This document shows positions 47,302-58,467 of a DNA stretch of 64,000 nucleotides, in pieces. Position 1 is the stretch's first letter, and the number at the start of each line of letters is the position of its first letter. The position numbers and the translations under genes are program-made. This DNA is from Achatina immaculata. Lineage: Eukaryota > Mollusca > Gastropoda > Stylommatophora > Achatinidae. The DNA is taken from positions 272,109 to 336,108 of the forward strand of contig CM019714.1 of NCBI GenBank assembly GCA_009760885.1. The letters are read 5' to 3'. The notes under the pieces were generated by a model. It had not been told where the DNA came from. It ran no database searches and worked only from the letters and a program-made list of their open reading frames with translations.

Positions 47302-50300
47302 CATGTATTTTAATATTCGCCCAGATAAAAACATACGAATTGTTTTCTGATAGTCGAATGCACGGATATGAAATTAGTCCCTTATGTGACCAGAGAACTT
47401 TATAAATAGTTAAAAACTTAAATATCCCATTCAGAATTAGAGTGTTTTTTAATATTCATAATTAGACAATTTTATTTTGCAATTGATACTCAGTAATTTC
47501 CTGATATACCTGATACGCGACGGCTGTTTTATAAAATCATAAGGTGGGAAAAAAATTAAATTTAAAAAAATAACGGACAAACACATGTTTATTATATACA
47601 AAACTTAGATACGTACCTGCATTACTTTTCCATATAATCGTCACCAACATCCAGGTACGTAGACTACTGTACCAACCTTTGTATTTACTCATCCAACAAA
47701 GACACTGCCAGGGTATCCAGCCAGTTGTTTACCTCATCCAAGAGCTTCATGTTGGTTTCGAAACGACAACTGCTGACAGTTTGAAACGCGCTGGTCTTTG
47801 AAATATGAGTAAATTTATCAGAACGATCTGAAGTCGTGAAACAAGGTTCTTCAGCCACCACTTTGTGAACTTTTTGACCGAGTTTATCAGTCACAGTTGA
47901 GTGCCGTCCTTGTTCTTTCTCATCATGCACGTCTATACGTCTATCCATGAATTTCCTGCACCAGTCCGTCATAGAACTGTGGCTTATAACATTATCATGG
48001 TTCACAGGGCATGCTTGATGGTGAATCCTGGCTGCGCTATGTCCTGCTTGTATAACATGAATCACACCAGAGATCTCACAGCTGGCGGGAATGAAAATTA
48101 TTAGTGTCCATGTTTACTAGATCGTTACTCGTACACAAACGAACATAAAGGAAATGTGGCGTTTGCATTTAACGGGACAACATTTTAATGGTTTTTACAG
48201 GAAATGTGTCATGTCGTTATTTTAACCATCCACTCAGAGTTTGATTTTGCAGTTTCCCATGTAGTATACATTTTAAATTAATGTAAGAAAATTAACATAG
48301 CAAAAAATGCTTAAAGTTTCCAACATTTTGAAACATTCTACACTTATTTATGTGACTAACTTTTACTGTAGGGAATGATCTAGAAAAATGCACAAAAATC
48401 ATCCATTTTTTGTCTTCTTAGAAACCTTCCTAGACTTTGATAAGCATGGATGCCGCGAATGCAGAGAATGTAGCAAACCAAAAATAGGAATGATTGTTGT
48501 CGAAGCATGCAGCGCTGTCAAGGACACAGTTTTGGCTTGTGATCTAGAACATTATGAAACTACCGGAGACAGGGGTAGGTCATCAGAGGTTTATAGATGT
48601 TATTGTTTGATATGAAAAGATAAAGATAAATATAATACTACTAGGACATAAATATATACAGGGATATGTTGTAAGTGCATATTTCTTTCTGGACAGATTT
48701 CATTACTACAAATTATATATAAAATATAACAATAGCACAAGTACAAGAACCTGCGTTAGACCAAGTACTTAGTTTTATAGCTCGTCCGCCCACGTTTAAA
48801 CCACTGATCTGCTCGTCAGAGGAGTGCTTTCCTGTTTTCTCCAGCGCCACTTTTGACCTCTTTCCTAATCGCAACCAGTTTAACATTCATAATCTTTCAC
48901 CAGCGCTGTCATCATTCTCCGAACGTCATCAACAAAATCGAAGATTCTGTTGAAACAAAAACAAAACAAAACAAAAATACAAAAATGAAACCTTTCTCTC
49001 TACTTTCTTTCTTCGACTTTCTTCTGATATTTCTCAGTCGTTATGTCTCCCTGATCTTTCTCTCTTTTATTCCACCGAATGCTTCAGCGACTTTGAACTG
49101 CTGTCTTAATCTGAACCCAGTCTTTTGTTATACAAGATAAATATACAACTTTGCTTGTTTATCGTGCTATACAGCTCTGTAGGTTTGTAGTGCTAGGTAT
49201 CTACATTAATAGCTCATTGTGTACTGAGGGGTTTTCCCTCAAATAAGAAATAGTCATCTAAATATGGTAAATTTCTTAACGTGGAATGTGATGGTGGTCA
49301 CATTTAGAAGGATCACAAAGTCATAGTCTGATTCGCAGTATGACATATTATACATTAAATTTAAATAAGAAAAGTTCTATATTGTTTTTCTAATAAAATG
49401 TTTAGTAATATACGAATATATACCTTAAAAAATACCGGAGAATTGAGAAGAAAAAAACAGAAAATTATGATAAAAATGTTCCCACTTACCCTGCTCAAGT
49501 TTCCTCTGTAGTGAGTCCAGTATATCCAAATTGAATAGAATTTCTACAAACACCATTTCCTCAAATAAAATATACACTAATTATTTATTTACAGTTAATT
49601 TACAATCTAAAATACACTAAAACATGAAAACACCAGTGGGCGGCGGCCTATAAGCTCAGAAAAAAACATTTTTTTAAACAATTCTTTTAGTAACACAAGA
49701 TGGCTCCCTAATTCCAGCGTGCCACACCGGCGAAAATCTATCAAGGCCGGAAAGAAGTCACAGACAGGTTTTGACCAGATTGTAAGCATTGTATGATTAA
49801 ATTCAATTTTAGAGCCCAACTCATTACCATCATACTACGTGTTCCCTAAGCAAAACGTGTCCACCTTATCGACACGCAGTGTGTCATAATAAATAAAAAA
49901 ATATATTTATAGAACGCGTGCTTGGGAATGTAAGCTCTAAAAATATGTTATATCGAGGGCATGATTAAAATGTGCTTACCATTTTTTTCAGTTCGACAAC
50001 CGATTAATTAATATGAGATTCATGGTCCGTGGTAGATTAATAATTTTAATTGTGTAAACAACAATAATATCTAAGCTATATATAAACACTGCAGCAGAAC
50101 AGACGTGTTGCTAGGAAACAAATGTCCACATTCTTCTTCAGTTTTTCTTTGTTATCGTTGCTTTTTTGCCACTCTCATTAAATTGTGTAATTTCTCTACA
50201 GATTTCTTCGATCGGCACTGTCAGCCATGCACGAAATGCCCAGCGGATGAATACATTCGACACTGCGGTAAAGATACTGACGCTGTATGTGGTCACATCT

Positions 50301-50566
50301 TCACACCAGATGTTGATGTACCAGTGACCACAGAGAAGGTGTGATATGTAACGGAAGTTAAGAGTTTATGTTATTACATATACATAGAACTTCTTTCAGT
50401 TTATTTATAATGATAAATACATATAAGAAATGTGATTTTTGTTATTCATATCTGTCACATGAATTGTTAAATATCATTCGATTATGCAACCAACAAAAAA
50501 GTAAGTTAAAATGAAATGTATCACGTACCAATTTAGCTTCTTAAAGAATTAAAAAAATTATTCACG

Positions 50567-50597
<31 letters not shown>

Positions 50598-52018
50598 CAG
50601 AAGAAGAAGAAGAAGAAGAAAATCCCCGTTTCCTTGCCCTTAAAGCATACTGGGATACGGTAATATGACCGTATTTCTAGGAGCATCGGCACATGAAAGT
50701 GTGATATGATCAGTATCACGCCTTCCTCATTTACTTTTCCAGATTTCTCTGGTACCCATTTTTAAAGGCTAGCTGTAATCCAGGACCTGTTTGGTGTGTG
50801 GTCCCAAGAAAAAAAATGTCCATTGCTGGGACTTGAACCCGATATCACGGGTTTAGTAGACGGAGAGAAAAATAAGACGGGGATATCTACATACAAATAA
50901 GTGCTGTGCTTGTGTGCTGGTTAGTGTAGATCAGAAAGTCCCTGGTTCGATTTTGCACAGAATTGTTTCTCACTCGTCGGCACCAGAGTCAACCTTTCCT
51001 CAAAAATGTGATATCTAGTGCTGTCCTAGGAAAACAAAGGCTGGTCCTGTCTTAGTAAAACAAAGGCTGGTGATGTCCTAGGAAAACAAAACCTGGTGCT
51101 GTCCTAGGACAACAAAGGCTGGTGCTGTCTTAGTAAAACAAAGGCTGGTGCTGTCCTAGGAAAACAAAACCTGGTGCTGTCCTAGGAAAACAAAACCTGG
51201 TGCTGTCCTAGTAAAACAAAACCTGGTGCTGTCCTAGGAAAATAAAGACTAGTACTGTCTTAATAAAACAAAAAAGATTGGTACTTTCTTAATAAAACAA
51301 AGAAGACTGGTACTGTCTTAATAAAACAAAGACTGGTACTGTCTTAGGAAAACAAAGGCTGGTACTATTTTAGGACAACAAAGGCTGGAGCTGTTTTAGG
51401 ACAACAAAGGCTGGTTCTGTCTTAGGACAACAAAGGCTGGTTCTGTCTTAGGACAACAAAGGCTGGTTCTGTCTTAGGACAACAAAGGCTGGTTCTGTCT
51501 TAGGACAACAAAGGCTGGTTCTGTCTTAGGACAACAAAGGCTGGTTCTGTCTTAGGACAACAAAGGCTGGTTCTGTCTTAGGACAACAAATGCTGGTGGT
51601 GGCACCTCTACCTCAAATGCTGTAACGACCTAGAAATGACAGGGCACTAACACTTCACACTTCTACCTCATGCAGATGCCACTAGACACTGATCTCACAC
51701 AAGGGGAGACATTCTAGAATGGGAAATGTACACTGGTGTTTGTATATTAAGTGTCAAATGTGTACCTCCATTTTCTGGTACGCCAATGTGGCCAAGGGAT
51801 ACCACAAAAGTAGACTTTCTGTTCTGACTTCAGGTACAAGATAAAGTAACTTGATTTTTGTTTATATATTTCTACAACATAAATGCTTGTAATATGTGTA
51901 CTGTCCACAGAAAAATGTTACTAAGAACGTGCAAGAAGGAAGCCATGCTGTCAGAATCTCGCCCTGGATGTGGAAGGCAGTCCTCTTCGTGGCTGTGCTG
52001 GCTTATAAGTTCAATTAG
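44510..52018 (+). CDS. TNF-receptor-like cysteine-rich surface protein, four exons, 195 aa
   Basis: Exons 44510-44699, 48422-48574, 50202-50338 and 51911-52018 join in frame with intron phases 1, 1 and 0 and canonical GT-AG borders. The protein has a signal peptide (residues 1 to about 28), cysteine-rich repeats (31-148), a Thr/Val-rich stalk with one N-glycosylation sequon (NVT, 162-164), and a hydrophobic end (179-192) followed only by Lys-Phe-Asn. There is no death domain or TRAF-binding tail. This suggests either a GPI-anchored protein or a very short-tailed membrane protein, so it may bind a TNF-like ligand without signalling itself, as decoy receptors do. That role is inference. A 3' splice-like TTCTATTTCAG at 44485-44495 suggests a separate 5' UTR exon. 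Exon 1 is duplicated at 60534. Confidence 0.8.
44838..45053 (+). mobile_element. tRNA-derived SINE, family B, copy 1
   Basis: GTGCCGTGGTAGTGTAGTGG is a tRNA-like head with box A; AAGCTTCAAATCCTGGGTAC provides box B. A body of about 150 bp ends in an (AAT)n tail. It lies in intron 1. The copy at 60864 is in the same position of the other duplicon, so the insertion predates the duplication. Confidence 0.8.
45533..47053 (-). mobile_element. 5'-truncated RTE-type retrotransposon in intron 1 of copy 1
   Basis: The minus strand encodes an RT domain (47050-46226: VQAGFRQGRGSRDHIFNLRL, a QQAAVRI segment, RQGCILSPYLFNLYTENIMR, RYADDTVLLS) and, after a frameshift near 46180, the C-terminal region (46130-45540: FEYLGSLLTNNGD, FPIATYACETWTLNKTAEKQ, KRGRPKRRWLQDIVDDLQMD). 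The endonuclease domain is absent by 5' truncation. The 3' tail is (ATGA)n. TTTCAT lies on both sides, and the duplicon copy at about 61580 has the empty site, proving insertion after the duplication or loss-free absence in copy 2. Confidence 0.9.
47220..47300. repeat. (CA)n then (TA)n microsatellite
   Basis: A compound dinucleotide run. In copy 2 the equivalent (TA)n lies at 63018-63075, just after a retrotransposon insertion. Confidence 0.93.
47549..48232 (-). mobile_element. Internally deleted mariner-like element, HTH-only frame, copy 1
   Basis: The minus strand (48065 downward) reads VIQAGHSAARIHHQACPVNH, MTDWCRKFMDRRIDVHDEKE, then KLGQKVHKVV and FTTSDRSDKFTHISKTSAFQ. This is a mariner DNA-binding domain with both helix-turn-helix motifs. 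The whole catalytic region is missing; the frame passes straight to a C-terminal tail. A premature stop (TAA at 47685) truncates copy 1. Imperfect inverted ends share AAAATAACGRACAWRACACA (about 47565 and 48210). The element lies in intron 1 of the TNFR-like gene. Confidence 0.75.
48422..48574 (+). CDS. TNFR-like gene, exon 2: cysteine-rich repeat
   Basis: The acceptor is TTTTTTGTCTTCTTAG and the donor is AGGG then GTAGGT. Residues 64-114 contain C74, C77, C80, C93 and C103 in a C-x2-C-x2-C then KDT..C pattern. It is a phase 1-1 exon, so skipping it would keep the frame. Confidence 0.85.
48640..50180. other. Intron 2 of the TNFR-like gene
   Basis: AT-rich non-coding sequence with no recognisable element. 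Open frames within it (for example 48853-49140, and 49607-49819 on the minus strand) have no family resemblance. Confidence 0.6.
50202..50338 (+). CDS. TNFR-like gene, exon 3: canonical TNFR cysteine-rich domain
   Basis: The acceptor is TTTCTCTACAG and the donor is GAGAAG then GTGTGA. The segment CQPCTKCPADEYIRHCGKDT then DAVC is the clearest TNFR signature in the window (C-x2-C-x2-C, Y, C, K-D-T-x-C). Residues 115-160, ending in a Thr-rich stalk. Confidence 0.9.
50598..50880 (-). mobile_element. tRNA-derived SINE, family A, inverted copy in intron 3
   Basis: The reverse complement of 2565-2850 can be aligned along the body (ACCAGAGAAATCTGGAAAAG, then TTTCATGTG). The tail on the minus strand is (TTC)n next to an (AAT)n run at 50571-50597. 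The head has a box-B-like GGGTTCAAGTCCC. Confidence 0.75.
50890..50960 (+). mobile_element. Possible tRNA-like SINE head
   Basis: GTGTGCTGGTTAGTGTAGAT followed by CCTGGTTCGATTTTGC resembles box A and box B spacing, but the segment is short and runs into the 26-bp array. Confidence 0.35.
51025..51598. repeat. 26-bp minisatellite in intron 3, ~22 copies
   Basis: Units of GGCTGGTNCTGTCTTAGGA plus CAACAAA. The right-hand units (51405-51598) are almost identical, the left-hand ones diverged, suggesting recent expansion at the right side. Confidence 0.95.
51911..52018 (+). CDS. TNFR-like gene, exon 4: stalk and hydrophobic C-terminus
   Basis: The acceptor is TACTGTCCACAG and the phase is 0. It encodes 35 residues: KNVTKNVQEGSHAVRISPW, then a hydrophobic run, then KFN and TAG at 52016. 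The hydrophobic segment is short (about 14 residues), which fits a GPI-anchor signal at least as well as a membrane helix. Confidence 0.75.
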   Translation, partial: KNVTKNVQEGSHAVRISPWMWKAVLFVAVLAYKFN

Positions 52019-52235
52019 TTAGGACTTTACAACTTTCTGTATAGCGTTTTTTTTAACGAAATAGCACTTACGTAAGTGAAAGACAACGAACTGACATTTA
52101 TTCTGTACACTTGAAATGTCTGAAATATGCTACAAAAGTTCGTTTCATTCAGGACTTATTTCTTCTAGTACTATTTTACTCCATTTGGCATCTTCCTTCC
52201 TTTTTTTGTCAGTTCTTCCAAAATTATTAAAATTA

Positions 52236-52241
52236 AATAAA
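52236..52241 (+). terminator. Polyadenylation signal of the TNFR-like gene
   Basis: AATAAA, 218 bp after the stop codon, in an A-rich context. It is the first canonical hexamer downstream. Confidence 0.6.
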
Positions 52242-52854
52242 GAAGGAGAAGATGAAGAAATATTTATTTATTTATATATGTAATGTGTAGTACGTACAGT
52301 GTACATATTTTCTACAAAAATGTGCAACTTATTAAAACAAAGCTCGGTACTTCTATGAAAGGGGAGATAATAAGCTTAAGAAATCACACCTACATAAAAA
52401 AAACGATAAGAAACAACACAAAATTAAACCCATGTATTAAACTCCAAGAATTCATTTATTTAGTGTTGTGATAGGTTGTAGAGTACAAAGATGGCCAGTA
52501 CTTCTTTCAGGAAACTAGGAAGTTACCCGGTCAGTAAGAAAATATATCCGTGATAAACTGACACTCTCAACACTACCATCACTGAAGCAGACGCGCTGCC
52601 GTTTCCAGACTGGCTGGGGCATGCAGTGCTACAGTAGTGCTGTACCGCCAGAGAGAAAGGTTATATTAGTAATTCACGGCATATAGTTGAATAAATTCTG
52701 TACAAAGTGCTGATTGACCTCGACTTTCGATAATTCGACTTTTAGACGGTGTGGTAACTATGGACGTTCAGAAGTTGCATCATCATGTTGTTGCAAGTTA
52801 ATGGCATATAAATGCAACTTTTCAGCTGTGACTACGATATGCCAAGCCCAAACT

Positions 52855-53010
52855 GCTTTCATAGAGAACTAAGAAACATTTTGTGCCAGGTGTCTCTATC
52901 TTTTAACATTAGAAAAAGAGTCAAGCTTATACTACTCTATGGATGTGAAACATGGACAATGAACTGATTAATTCAAAGACTGCAACAGTCTACAGAGATG
53001 TGACTTCACA
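52855..53010 (+). mobile_element. Non-LTR retrotransposon C-terminal scrap
   Basis: LRNILCQVSLSFNIRKRVKL then LLYGCETWTMN matches 39085-39180 (MRNILCNISLSLNVRKRVI). About 50 codons. Confidence 0.7.
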
Positions 53011-53376
53011 GAAGAACGTCCAGAGTACTGTAGTAGTATTACCTCATTAAGCAAGTACAACGTTTTAACAACGAATCGGATTAGACCTAGAATACAAAGC
53101 CCAAGTTGTGGTAACAATTTTTTCTCTCCAAATTTGATAAAAGACAGATTACTGCCTAAATACTGTTAATATCATCAGATTGAACAAAATGTTCTTTAAT
53201 TAATTTTTTTAAGACTGACATTAGAACAAATGAGCATAAATTTTTCAGTTAGAGTATGACGTTAGAGTTCTCTTAGATGTCATCCTGAAATTATTTTAAT
53301 GGGGTAGTCTTTTATCTTTAAATAAATGACAGCCGACTGTGTATCCGTACGCAAAGTAATATAACATTGTTTATAC
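53011..53376. other. Gene-free stretch
   Basis: Nothing recognisable. Confidence 0.4.
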
Positions 53377-54010
53377 GTGGGGCGTTCAGAAAGTAATGCA
53401 CCACATCGTTTTCTCAGGAGCTATTTATTAAAAAAGAATGAAGTTTATACACAATATACAACAATAGGTTATGTAAACATCAGTATTATTCAACATAATC
53501 CCCATCAACTTGTACAGCTTTACGCCAGCGCGAAACAAGTGCACGTATTCCTAGCCCGTACCAGATTTTCTCTTAATTATGTAGCCATATCTTCTCTGCA
53601 TGAATCACTTCTTCGTCATCTTCAAATCTTACCCCTCGTAGTGCATCTTTACGTGGACCAAACAGATGGAAATCAGAGGGTTCCAAATCGGGACTACAGG
53701 GTGGATGGGGTAGTACGGTCCAACCCAATTTGGTGATTGCTTCCCATGTTGCCAGACTTGTGTGAGGGCGCGCATTGTCGTGACGGACAATTAGATCTGC
53801 TGGATTCTTATGCGGCCGAACTCTGTGAAGATGCTGATTGAGTTTTTTCAGTGTCTTAATGTAAGTTTGCAAAATAATTGTCTCTCCTCTTGGCATAACA
53901 TCCACCAAGAATCACATCTTCAATATCCCAAGTGATCATGACCTTTCCTGCTGAAGGAGTTGTATTGAATTCTTTCTTCGTGGTGATTGCGGATGATGCC
54001 ACTTCCACCT
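53377..54010 (-). mobile_element. mariner transposon, catalytic half (DD34D), 5'-truncated
   Basis: From 54005 downward the minus strand reads TPSAGKVMITWDIEDVILVD, VMPRGETI, then RHDNARPHTSLATWEAITKL, PPCSPDLEPSDFHLFGP, and after a stop at 53573 GIRALVSRWRKAVQVDGDY. All three catalytic aspartates (WDIE, HDNA, PSDF) are present, and the last two are separated by exactly 34 residues, the mariner DD34D signature. A mariner-type inverted end, GGGGCGTTCAGAAAGTAATG, starts at 53379. The N-terminal DNA-binding domain is missing, so it is not autonomous. It abuts the duplicon border. Confidence 0.88.
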
Positions 54011-54658
54011 GGTTTTAGGAAGATTTCTAAAGTCTTAAAGTTCTCCATCTGTTGTTAGACAGATTTCTAAAGACATAAAGTTCTCCATCTGGTGTTAGAA
54101 AGATTTCTAAAGACTTAAAGTTGTCAAGTTGGTTTAATTTTCTGTCTTTTGCTTGTATGGTGCATCGGGGAGGGGGGTGTTGTCATGGCTTTAGATATAA
54201 CCATCACAAATGTCTTCTTTATGTTAGGATCAATTCATCCTTTTCTCTCTTTCCTTGATTATTATGCTAAGTTACTATTGAAGCTAATTTTCACTGTTAG
54301 CTATCAACACAGCTTCGCAAAACCTACTAAAAAATAGAATACGTTTGTTCATAAGAGGTTAGTTCAGTTTACAATGTCATTTTCCAAGTCTCAAGGTGAC
54401 CACCTTGTTCTGTATGTGTTATTGTTCAAAGCTGAGCAATCATACTTGACAAAGAAGAACAGGTCAGTTCACAATGAAGGTGCATGAAAAGAGTCCGTTA
54501 TAACGAGTGTTGCTCTCTTTCTTATGAACTGCGAGCAGGATATCCTTCGCAGCAGATGTGGCGAGGATGTTGAGACACAGGATCGTGTCTAATAGGAAGT
54601 AGGTGTAGACGGTATTTTTGCAGGTCTGAAGTGAAGCTATAACATAGGCATGTGCATT

Positions 54659-55421
54659 TATGATAGTATTTGCATCTTTTCGTCGTTCTTCCTCTTGGTG
54701 TCTATGCTATCAATAGGGTATAAATCTGTTGGTGACACAGACTTTGCTGTGTACATGACACTCGTTAGCTGGCCGCGTCGACATAAGTTGTGCTGATTCA
54801 CGATACGCACGTGAATACCAAGGTCGACTTCCATCTTACTTCTCTGAGAGTTGAGGTTACTGGACTAGTTACACACATAATTCCAGCTCTCACTCTCATC
54901 TTCTGGATTAGTTACACACTGTTCCAGACATACTTCTCATCCAGGCTCTTTAAACCTCACATTGACGACAGCTGGTACAGATAGCCAAGTAAATCCCGGG
55001 TAACGGTGACTTGGAACATTTATTTTTATGGAATGATGAAAATGCTGATGAAAAAATAACATTGCATTCGACTGCCGGCTGGTTATCCCTGCCATGTGGC
55101 CAGTCCATTCATACGTACAACTAAAACGTTCATCTGTTCCACGAAGACATCACACAGCTCGACAAAACACGTCCACACAGTTCCACGTTCAAACCAAGAC
55201 TCTCCCTAACGACGTGCTTTTGCACACGGACACCTAACGACGTGCCCTGCACACGGACGTTTCTAACGACGTGCTTTGCACACGTACTTTTCTAACGACG
55301 TGCGTTGCACACGGACTTTCCTAACGACATGCTTTGCACACTGACATGAGTTGTAGTCTACGAGAACACAACTACTAGCAATACACAAATACTCTCTGTA
55401 CAGAATTGCTATTCTGTTACA
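54659..55421 (-). repeat. LTR (3' LTR on the minus strand)
   Basis: 763 bp. Five tandem ~29-bp units (CTAACGACGTGCTTTGCACA type) lie at about 55206-55350. Each contains a GTGC..GCAC palindrome able to form a small hairpin. Confidence 0.88.
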
Positions 55422-55789
55422 GAATATCTCCCCACCCCCTACAGGTAGATATTTGGCCATCAAATATCTGCAACAAACAAACAAAAAATGTCGAACTTTG
55501 ACAGAAAACCCTTACTAAATGTGGGCCATAACCATGAATATAATGCTGCGTATTCAGCTACAAAAAAATATCAGGCACGCACAATTTGTACACAATAAGT
55601 ACGTTAAACCTTTGTGGTGCAACCAGAATATACATATACCGACACTGGGCAGATAACGAGTGCAATGAACGACACCAGCTATTTCGACCTAATGACATCC
55701 TTCACAAACAATAGGACGTCATATATAATACATTACATACAGCTGCAAATCACACAATATCAAAACAGCAAGATATGCTACATCATAAA

Positions 55790-56060
55790 TTATATGCCAC
55801 AACACCAGATATCTGACACACCAGCAAAAATCTGAGACATCATCAAAGATATGCCACATAATCAAATATCTGACACATCATCAAAAATCTGACACATCAT
55901 CAAAGATATACCACATCATCAAATATATGACACAACACCAGATATCTGACACATCATCAAATATTTGACACATCAACAAAGATATGCCACATCATCAAAT
56001 ATCTGACACATCAACAAAGATATGCCACATCAGCAACTATATGACACATCATCAAAACAT
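55790..56060. repeat. 19-bp minisatellite within the LTR element
   Basis: Units such as GACACATCATCAAATATCT, about 14 copies, in the internal region near the 3' LTR (minus-strand view). Confidence 0.9.
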
Positions 56061-57704
56061 TAATTGTCATAACATACAAGGTCAAGACAAACAGACAAAA
56101 CGGAACTCATCGCTGACTAACCGCGAGAGAAGCAACCTACAAAAAAAAATCCCAGCTCGGCTGTCAAACAGCATATAGATAGTATGAACACTGCAGAGCT
56201 TAGCTATACGCAGGTGATGCAGGTCAATAGTACCATAGTGCTCCAAACAAAACACAACATGATCGGAAAACAGTTATTCATAAACTGAAGACTACAAACA
56301 AAGCGACACACAAACAGGTGTGTCTTAAAGGTATAATGAAATACAATCACGGTTGTGAATAAAAAATGCATGATGAAATAACAATCATTTGCAAAAACAA
56401 ATATGATACACAAACCATTAACAATCTCAGTACCGCACTAATAAAAACAAGGGCGGTCACGAGGTCAACTCTTACTGCCAAAGAGCAGGCTCACACTCGC
56501 ATACCGTGAAAATATTGTTCACAGTCATAGACACATCAACTAGCAGGCCTCCACGTGAAACACAACACAACCACATGGGTGCACCAGAAACAGTACAAAC
56601 ACGAAAACACGGGCTACGACACGGGCCATAACCTCCAACCACGCACGAAAAATATGAAGTCTCGAGTACTAGCCACAGACCAACGCAAAAATAAGGCGCC
56701 AGTACTCGAAGCACACGTAAAATACAATAAAACCCAAAAATCAACCTGGCCAAATATATCAAAACAAAAAGCCAAGTTAAAGAACAAGAATAAAGTTACA
56801 CAAAATGTGTTGACATAGATGGCGTAGGGAGGAAAAAAAACACGCCAACTCCCTGACTATAAGTATCGTACACACATAAACAATGCGGAATAAAAAAACA
56901 ATGCAGCGTATACCATGCACACGTAACGCTCAACAAAAGCTAGCCTACCATTGTGCTCAATATAACATAATAATAATCGCCCAGTAAAAAAAAACATATA
57001 AACGACCGAAAAGATTTGACACAATCAGGGCAAAGGCACAGCAAGCAAACTTACTGCATAACCTAATGTAACTACATTATTGTCCTATAAGTAAGGGAAG
57101 ATAACCCAAACTAAGCCGAAACTGTTACTACTATCCACCACAAGACCTGATGAATTCCATCAAAAGAAAAGGAAATTAGTCCAAAAGTTCTAAAAAGTAC
57201 CTACTCCTGGAACGAGAGAAAGCGAAATAAGTTCCAATCTCTGACTCGGACAGGCTGCAGCTGGCTCCCCGCCAGTCATGATAACTACAGGCAGAGTCCG
57301 TGCACCTTCTTCCCAGCTGTGGAGAGCCAGGGTTGGCCCCCGCCGGATGTACAGCAGACTAGAGTGCCGGATCATCTCCCCATTCGCCTTCAGGATAGCT
57401 TGGAAAGGCGAGGACGAAATGCCGCACAGTGACAGCATACACGAACAGCTTCCTCTCACGTACGGACAGCATAGGACAATCAGGCTCATACAAACAAGGA
57501 TGAATGAAAGCACAGCCCATGCCGCTCACAATTCTTGCTGGCCAAATCGAAAGAGAAGAATAGCGACGACACAGCCGCAGGAGTGCGCCGTACCCTAGGG
57601 CCAGGACCCTACCTTCTGTACCAAGTGTGGATGTCGCCCCACTGCAACACGTCCACCGATCGTAGCTTTATGTCGCCAAGGTGGGTCTCCCCGACGGCAC
57701 CAAT

Positions 57705-58467
57705 TATGATAGTATTTGCATCTTTTCGTCGTTCTTCCTCTTGGTGTCTGTGCTATCAATAGGGTATAAATCTGTTGGTGACATAGACTTTGCTGTGTAC
57801 ATGACACTCGTTAGCTGGCCGCGTCGACATAAGTTGTGCTGATTCACGATACGCACGTGAATACCAAGGTCGACTTCCATCTTGCTTCTCTGAGAGTTGA
57901 GGTTACTGGACTAGTTACACACATAATTCCAGCTCTCACTCTCACCTTCTGGATTAGTTACACACTGTTCCAGACATACTTCTCATCCAGGCTCTTTAAA
58001 CCTCACATTGACGACAGCTGGTACAGATAGCCAAGTAAATCCCGGGTAACGGTGACTTGGAACATTTATTTTTATGGAATGATGAAAATGCTGATGAAAA
58101 AATAACATTACATTCGACTGCCGGCTGGTTATCCCTGCCATGTGGCCAGTCCATTCATATGTACAACTAAAACGTTCATCTGTTCCACGAAGACATCACA
58201 CAGCTCGACAAAACACGTCCACACAGTTCCACGTTCAAACCAAGACTCTCCCTAACGACGTGCTTTTGCACACGGACACCTAACGACGTGCCCTGCACAC
58301 GGACGTTTCTAACGACGTGCTTTGCACACGTACTTTTCTAACGACGTGCGTTGCACACGAACTTTCCTAACGACATGCTTTGCACACTGACATGAGTTGT
58401 AGTCTACGAGAACACAACTACTAGCAATACACAAATACTCTCTGTACAGAATTGTTATTCTGTTACA
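57705..58467 (-). repeat. LTR (5' LTR on the minus strand)
   Basis: 763 bp, the same length as its partner and about 99% identical, including the five hairpin-containing units (about 58252-58396). The CGGCACCA string immediately outside (57694-57701) is the complement of the primer-binding site. Confidence 0.88.

Larger units (their letters stand above)
54659..58467 (-). mobile_element. Non-autonomous LTR retrotransposon, 3.8 kb
   Basis: Two 763-bp direct repeats (54659-55421 and 57705-58467) flank 2.28 kb with no gag, protease, RT or integrase signal. Read on the minus strand, the LTR begins TGTAACAG. The 5' LTR is followed by a primer-binding-like TTGGTGCCGTCGGGGAG, and the 3' LTR is preceded by a purine tract (AGGGGGTGGGGAGATA). 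CATT flanks both ends (54655-54658, 58468-58471), and the empty site is preserved in copy 1 at about 42709. I count eight differences between the LTRs, all transitions (about 1%). The element must be moved by proteins made elsewhere. Its superfamily is not determined. Confidence 0.88.

Noticed and set aside
49607..49819. A 70-codon minus-strand frame in intron 2 of the TNFR-like gene
   Set aside because: No family resemblance, no splice or promoter context, and a length expected by chance in AT-rich DNA.
51025..51598. A CRISPR-like array of 26-bp units
   Set aside because: There are no spacers, and it lies in an intron of an animal gene.
56472..57513. Minus-strand frames inside the LTR element as gag or pol
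   Set aside because: No zinc knuckle, protease, RT or integrase motif is present, and the frames are short and unrelated to one another.
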